Positions 59,730 through 64,000 of a DNA stretch of 64,000 bases are shown here, piece after piece. The notes below the pieces were generated by a model. It saw only the letters and a program-made list of their open reading frames with translations. It was not told the origin of the DNA and ran no database searches. The first letter of the stretch is position 1, and every line of letters starts with the position of its first letter. A program made the translations under genes and the position numbers. This DNA is from Acidicapsa dinghuensis (GTDB lineage: Bacteria; Acidobacteriota; Terriglobia; Terriglobales; Acidobacteriaceae): positions 1 through 64,000 of the forward strand of contig NZ_JAGSYH010000012.1 of NCBI RefSeq assembly GCF_025685685.1, written 5' to 3'.

Positions 59730-62700
59730 ATGGCCGCACGAAAGCCCAATTCGAAAACAGCACCTGATGGTCACCCCACCGCATCGGCCATTGTTTCCCC
59801 CGATCCATTCGCCGCTTTCCACCCCGTCACTGCAGCCTGGTTTCGTGAAGTCTTCGAAGAACCCACCACTCCGCAGCGCCTCGGATGGCCAGTTATTGCC
59901 CGTGGCGAAAGCACTCTGATCCTGGCCCCCACCGGAACCGGCAAAACCCTCACCGCCTTCCTCTGGTGTCTCGACCGGCTGATGCTGCAATCACCGCCAA
60001 AATCAAAGGGATGCCGCATCGTCTACGTCTCTCCTCTCAAGGCTCTCGCCGTTGACGTTGAACGCAATCTTCGCTCCCCACTCACCGGCATTGCCAACAT
60101 GGCCCGCCGCATGGGCGTGTCGGTCCACGATCCCGAAATCTCCATCCGCACCGGAGACACCACTCAGAAAGAGCGCGCCCGCTTCCGCAAAAACCCTGCA
60201 GAAATTCTCATCACCACCCCTGAATCGCTCTATCTGCTGCTCACGTCTCAGTCCTCCGAATCACTTCGTACTGTCGACACAGTCATCATCGACGAGATAC
60301 ATGCTCTCGTCCCGACGAAGCGGGGCGCACATCTCGCACTCACCCTCGAACGCCTCGAAGCCCTGACCAAACGCCGCGGCGGAAAGGGAATCCAGCGCAT
60401 CGGTCTCAGCGCGACTCAGCGCCCCTTAGAAGAAGTAGCCCGCTTCCTCGGCGGCGTCGAAGCACCCGTACAGCCACCGCCAAAAACCGAACTTAATCAT
60501 GCCGTGCAGGTAGGCTTAGATCTTGTACAAGCAGATTTGGACGCCCATCAGGTAGGCCAGGGCTTCAGCCCCGGCATTGCCCTGGCAGATACAGAAGGGG
60601 CTTCAGCCCCTGAGGCGAGCTTTACACGGCCCGTCCAAACACCCGAAGAAACCACAATCGACACCCTCTCCCCCGAAGCCACGGAATCCTGGTCCGCTGA
60701 CGTCGTTGAAACCTCCAACATCCACTACCGCCCCGTCACCATCGTCAACGCCAGCGCCCCCAAGCAGCTCAAGCTCCGCATCGAAGTCCCCGTTGAAGAC
60801 ATGGCCCGCCTCGGCGACATCGAAGCCATCCCCTCCGGTCCAGCGTCGCAAGCTCCCAAACGCGTCTCCATCTGGAACGCCATCCATCCGCGCCTTCTCG
60901 AAATCATCCAGGAGCGCAACTCCACCATCCTCTTCGTCAACGCCCGCCAGACCGCCGAGCGCCTCGCCGGAGCCCTCAACGAACTGGCAGGCGAAGAGCT
61001 CGTTCGCGCCCATCACGGCTCGCTCGCAGCCGAGCAGCGCCTCGTCATCGAAGAACAGCTCAAAGCCGGCAAGCTCAAAGCCCTCTGTGCCACATCTACT
61101 CTTGAACTCGGCATCGATATGGGGGCCGTCGACCTCGTCATCCAGATCGAATCACCCCCATCCGTAGCCGCAGGCATGCAGCGCATCGGCCGCGCCGGCC
61201 ACTCAGTAGGAGCGGTCAGCGAAGGCGTCCTGTTCCCCAAATACCGCGCCGACCTCATCGCCTGTGCAGCCGTCACCCGCGCCATGCACGAGCTGCACAT
61301 CGAGTCCACCCGCTACCCTCGCAATCCTATCGACGTCCTCGCTCAGCAAATCGTCGCCATCGTCGCCCATCCCCCCAACCTGCCCCCACCCGAGAAGACG
61401 AAGAAGCGCGCGGTAAGAAAGAATGCGGGTGCCCCCGGTCTCGCCTTTGAGACCGGGGATCCAGCGGCTGCCTCAGATTCATCCCTCGAACCCACCCCCG
61501 AAGTTCCCGTAGACGATCTCTACCGCATCGTCCGCAGCCCCGCCCCCTTCGGCGCGCTCACCCGCTCCGCCTTCGAAGGCGTCCTCGACCTCCTCAGCGG
61601 TCGCTACCCCTCCGACGAGTTCGCCGAGCTTCGCCCCCGCCTCACCTGGGACCGCATCCGCAACGTCGTCTCCGCCCGTCAGGGCGCAGCTCGTCTCGCC
61701 ATCCTCAACGCCGGCACCATCCCCGACCGTGGCCTCTACGGCGTCTTCCTCTCCGGCAGTGAAGGCAAAGCCCACCGCGTCGGCGAGCTCGATGAAGAGA
61801 TGGTCTTCGAATCCCGCCCCGGCGAAACCTTCATCCTCGGCGCCACCACTTGGCGTATCGACGAGATCACCCACGACCGCGTCCTCGTCTCTCCCGCCCC
61901 CGGCGAGCCCGGCAAAATGCCCTTCTGGAAAGGCGACGGAGCAGGCCGCCCGCTCGAATTTGGCCGCCGCATCGGCGCCATGGTCCGCGAGCTGCAGGCC
62001 ATGCCGCTGCCCGCCGCTCTCACACGTCTTGTCCGCGACCACGATCTCGATCCCGGTGCCGCAGAAAACCTCATGCGCTTCCTCGCCGACCAGGCCGAAG
62101 CAACCGGCATTGTCTCCGACGACCGCAATATCGTCATCGAGCGCGTCCGCGATGAGCTCGGTGACTGGCGCGTCTGCGTCCTCACCCCCTTCGGCCGCCG
62201 CATCCATATCCCGTGGGCCATGGCCGTCGCAGGCCGCCTGCGCGCCGCTGGAGGTCCTGACGTCGAAATGCTCTGGGGCGACGATGGCTTCGTCCTCCGC
62301 TTCCCCGACTCCGACGAGCCCCCCAGTACAGACTGGTTCATGGTCGAGTCCGCCGAAGCCATGAATCTCGTCCTCCGCCAGCTCGGCACCACCGCTCTCT
62401 TCGCCGGTCGCTTCCGTGAGGCAGCCGGCCGCGCCCTGCTGCTTCCACGCCGCCGCGCCGATGGCCGTTCCCCGCTCTGGCAACAGCGCAAGCGCGCCTA
62501 CGATCTGCTCAGCGTCGCCTCCCGCTACCCCGGCTTTCCCATCCTCCTCGAAGCCTATCGCGAGTGTCTCCGCGACGTCTTCGACATGCCCGCACTCATC
62601 GAAACTCTTCGCGCCATCGAGCAACGCCAGCTTCGCGTCCACATCGCCGATACCCGCACACCGTCGCCTTTCGCCTCATCCGTCCTCTTCAGCTACGTTG

Positions 62701-64000
62701 CCAATTTCCTCTACGATGGCGATGCTCCACTCGCGGAGCGCCGCGCCCAGGCCCTCACTATCGACCAGGACCAGCTCCGTGAACTCCTCGGCGACGCTGA
62801 CCTCCGCGAGCTACTCGACGGCGATGCGATGGCAGAGGTCGAAGAACAGCAGCAGTGCCTCGTCGACCCGTACCGCGCCCGCTCCGCCGACACCCTGCAC
62901 GACATGCTCCTCCGCCTCGGAGATCTCAGCCGTGAAGAGCTAGCCTTCCGCGTCACCGGCCCCGATGTTCTCGAATTCATCGACCGCTTAATTCGCACCC
63001 GCCGCCTCCTCGAGATCCGTATCGCAGGCGAAAAACGCATCATCGCCATCGAAGACTCCGCCCGCTACCGCGACGGCCTCGGCATCCCGCTCCCGCCCGG
63101 CATCCCTGTCGCGCTTCTCGAACCCGTCGCCCAGCCCATCCTTGAGCTGACCCGCCGCTACGCCCGCACCCACGGTCCTTTCACGCTCGAAGAAGTCGCC
63201 CGCCGCTTTGCCCTCGACCCCGCTCAGGTCGAACAAACCCTCAATCAGCTCGTCGCCGAAGACCGCATCGTTGAGGGCGGCTTCCGTCCCGTCGGCCTCC
63301 ATCGTGACCAAAGTCGAGAGTGGATCGACGCCGAAATCCTTCGCCAGATCCGCCGCAAATCCCTAGCCAAACTCCGCAAAGAGGTCGAGCCAGTCGAGCA
63401 GCAGACCCTAGCCCGCTTCCTCACCCACTGGCAGGGCCTGCTCACCCCGCGCCGCGGTATGGACGCCCTCCTCGATGTCATCGAAAACCTGCAAGGCGCG
63501 CCGCTCCCCGCCTCGCTCCTCGAGACCAGCATCCTCCCCGCCCGCATCGCCAATTACCAGCCCGGCGATCTGGATACGCTCATCGCCGCTGGCGAAGTCG
63601 CCTGGTCCGGCGTCGAGCCACTCGGCGAGCACGACGGCCGCATTGCTCTCTACCTCGCCGACAAGCTCCCCCTCCTCGCCCTCCCGCGCCCCAACGACAC
63701 CCCCATGACCGAAAGGGAAGCGCAGCTTCTCGCCACCCTCCGCCAATCCGGCGCCAGCTTCTTTACCCAGCTTCATGACTCGGTAGGCGGCGGCTACCCC
63801 GGCGAATCCCTCGACGCTCTCTGGTCCCTCGTCTGGCGCGGCCTTGTCACTAATGACAGCTTCCACCCGCTCCGCGCCTACGTCTTCCGCCCCGACTCTG
63901 GCCGCACCCAGCGCCGCGACCACTCAAGCCAGGCACAGCGCGCCAATTTCCGCAGCCGCCGCACCGTCCCCGCTACCGCCCAGGGCCGCTGGTCACTTTT
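59730..64000 (+). CDS. lhr: Lhr-type large DEAD/DEAH helicase, 3' end outside the window
   Basis: Superfamily 2 DNA helicase of the Lhr (long helicase-related) group, linked to DNA repair. At least 1423 codons run off the right edge without a stop. ATG at 59730 (MAARKPNSK) is followed by an aromatic Q-motif-like region and then Walker A PTGTGKT near residue 70, DEIH near 189-192, SAT near 228, TLELGIDMG and QRIGRAGH near 480-490. A winged-helix and the large Lhr C-terminal domains follow. Between the two RecA lobes there is an extra stretch of about 60 residues (roughly 255-325), which carries a doubled hairpin repeat; a second low-complexity stretch with a 35-nt palindrome lies near residues 555-590. 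The reading frame stays open through both. Confidence 0.92.
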   Translation, partial: MAARKPNSKTAPDGHPTASAIVSPDPFAAFHPVTAAWFREVFEEPTTPQRLGWPVIARGESTLILAPTGTGKTLTAFLWCLDRLMLQSPPKSKGCRIVYVSPLKALAVDVERNLRSPLTGIANMARRMGVSVHDPEISIRTGDTTQKERARFRKNPAEILITTPESLYLLLTSQSSESLRTVDTVIIDEIHALVPTKRGAHLALTLERLEALTKRRGGKGIQRIGLSATQRPLEEVARFLGGVEAPVQPPPKTELNHAVQVGLDLVQADLDAHQVGQGFSPGIALADTEGASAPEASFTRPVQTPEETTIDTLSPEATESWSADVVETSNIHYRPVTIVNASAPKQLKLRIEVPVEDMARLGDIEAIPSGPASQAPKRVSIWNAIHPRLLEIIQERNSTILFVNARQTAERLAGALNELAGEELVRAHHGSLAAEQRLVIEEQLKAGKLKALCATSTLELGIDMGAVDLVIQIESPPSVAAGMQRIGRAGHSVGAVSEGVLFPKYRADLIACAAVTRAMHELHIESTRYPRNPIDVLAQQIVAIVAHPPNLPPPEKTKKRAVRKNAGAPGLAFETGDPAAASDSSLEPTPEVPVDDLYRIVRSPAPFGALTRSAFEGVLDLLSGRYPSDEFAELRPRLTWDRIRNVVSARQGAARLAILNAGTIPDRGLYGVFLSGSEGKAHRVGELDEEMVFESRPGETFILGATTWRIDEITHDRVLVSPAPGEPGKMPFWKGDGAGRPLEFGRRIGAMVRELQAMPLPAALTRLVRDHDLDPGAAENLMRFLADQAEATGIVSDDRNIVIERVRDELGDWRVCVLTPFGRRIHIPWAMAVAGRLRAAGGPDVEMLWGDDGFVLRFPDSDEPPSTDWFMVESAEAMNLVLRQLGTTALFAGRFREAAGRALLLPRRRADGRSPLWQQRKRAYDLLSVASRYPGFPILLEAYRECLRDVFDMPALIETLRAIEQRQLRVHIADTRTPSPFASSVLFSYVANFLYDGDAPLAERRAQALTIDQDQLRELLGDADLRELLDGDAMAEVEEQQQCLVDPYRARSADTLHDMLLRLGDLSREELAFRVTGPDVLEFIDRLIRTRRLLEIRIAGEKRIIAIEDSARYRDGLGIPLPPGIPVALLEPVAQPILELTRRYARTHGPFTLEEVARRFALDPAQVEQTLNQLVAEDRIVEGGFRPVGLHRDQSREWIDAEILRQIRRKSLAKLRKEVEPVEQQTLARFLTHWQGLLTPRRGMDALLDVIENLQGAPLPASLLETSILPARIANYQPGDLDTLIAAGEVAWSGVEPLGEHDGRIALYLADKLPLLALPRPNDTPMTEREAQLLATLRQSGASFFTQLHDSVGGGYPGESLDALWSLVWRGLVTNDSFHPLRAYVFRPDSGRTQRRDHSSQAQRANFRSRRTVPATAQGRWSL
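60560..60610. repeat. Doubled GGGCTTCAGCCCC hairpin repeat inside lhr
   Basis: GGGCTTCAGCCCC at 60560-60572 recurs as GGGGCTTCAGCCCC at 60597-60610, 37 bp apart; each can form a 5-6-bp stem with a tiny loop. Both lie in the reading frame, in the extra segment between the helicase lobes, where they encode QGFSPGI and EGASAPE. GGGGCT-type hairpins of this kind are, from memory, frequent between acidobacterial genes, so this may be a repeat that entered the gene. Confidence 0.65.
61428..61462. repeat. 35-nt palindromic repeat, copy 2, inside lhr
   Basis: CCCCGGTCTC (61433-61442) pairs with GAGACCGGGG (61449-61458) around GCCTTT. The whole element has the same 35-nt length, GGTGCCCC start and TCTCG...TTTGAGA centre as the copy at 122-156, but the stem bases ACA/TGT of that copy are CGG/CCG here, so pairing is kept. 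It is read as NAGAPGLAFETGDPA in the helicase. Confidence 0.7.

Noticed and set aside
61479..62642. Long minus-strand open frame of 387 codons opposite the helicase gene.
   Set aside because: Gly/Ala/Asp/Glu-rich product with no family motif; it is the antisense frame of a GC-rich coding region, and the plus strand encodes clear Lhr motifs.

Overview
The window comes from a free-living Gram-negative-type heterotroph. Protein character (ArgS, MetG, GlmM, a Tad pilus with CpaC-type secretin, a nucleoside salvage operon), moderate to high GC, and palindromic repeats of a kind I remember from soil Acidobacteria suggest the Acidobacteriaceae/Terriglobia. That placement is inference from family resemblance only. 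No rRNA, tRNA, CRISPR array, prophage or insertion sequence was seen.

Layout. 0.2-1.3 kb: a decayed cobalamin-binding domain gene and one AT-richer orphan. 1.5-10.2 kb: housekeeping genes (argS, a DinB-like protein, metG, a TatD nuclease, a YajQ-family protein, a polyprenyl diphosphate synthase, an AI-2E-type permease). 10.4-32.0 kb: an accessory block built around a Tad/Flp pilus: two near-identical flp pilin genes, cpaB-cpaC, a TonB-like protein, tadZ-tadA-tadB-tadC, a 31-residue membrane microprotein, a prepilin peptidase, two DUF192 proteins and a sigma-54 activator, ringed by four multi-spanning glycosyltransferase-like proteins and one GT2 enzyme. 32.1-43 kb: an ABC exporter, a DUF374 acyltransferase, queA, polA, a VapBC-like pair, glmM, xseA and a DUF2905 protein. 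43.0-47.3 kb: a phosphorelay (hybrid kinase, response regulator, Hpt protein). 47.5-49.0 kb: an S1/P1-type nuclease and a DUF2062 protein. 49.3-54.1 kb: a leftward nucleoside salvage operon, cdd-deoA-nupC-pnp-udk. 54.3-59.6 kb: a compact chemosensory operon, cheA-cheW-cheY-cheB-cheR, without a receptor gene. 59.7 kb to the end: a large Lhr-type helicase that runs off the window.

The most interesting result is regulatory. Five promoters in the pilus block match the sigma-54 -24/-12 consensus (TTGGC, with GG-N10-GC): before flp1, flp2, cpaB, the TonB-like gene and the prepilin peptidase gene. Four of them carry a GTATAC-like element 72-74 bp upstream of the -24 box, and three of those have a second one exactly 33 bp further out. 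An NtrC-family activator (GAFTGS motif, Fis-type helix-turn-helix, odd receiver) lies next to the peptidase promoter. Together these look like a self-contained sigma-54 switch for pilus assembly that also controls a TonB-like protein.

A second result is a family of short palindromes. A 35-nt hairpin near the left end and another inside the lhr reading frame share length, loop position and flanks, while their stem bases differ by compensated changes. A different, doubled hairpin repeat sits in an extra segment between the two helicase domains of the same gene.
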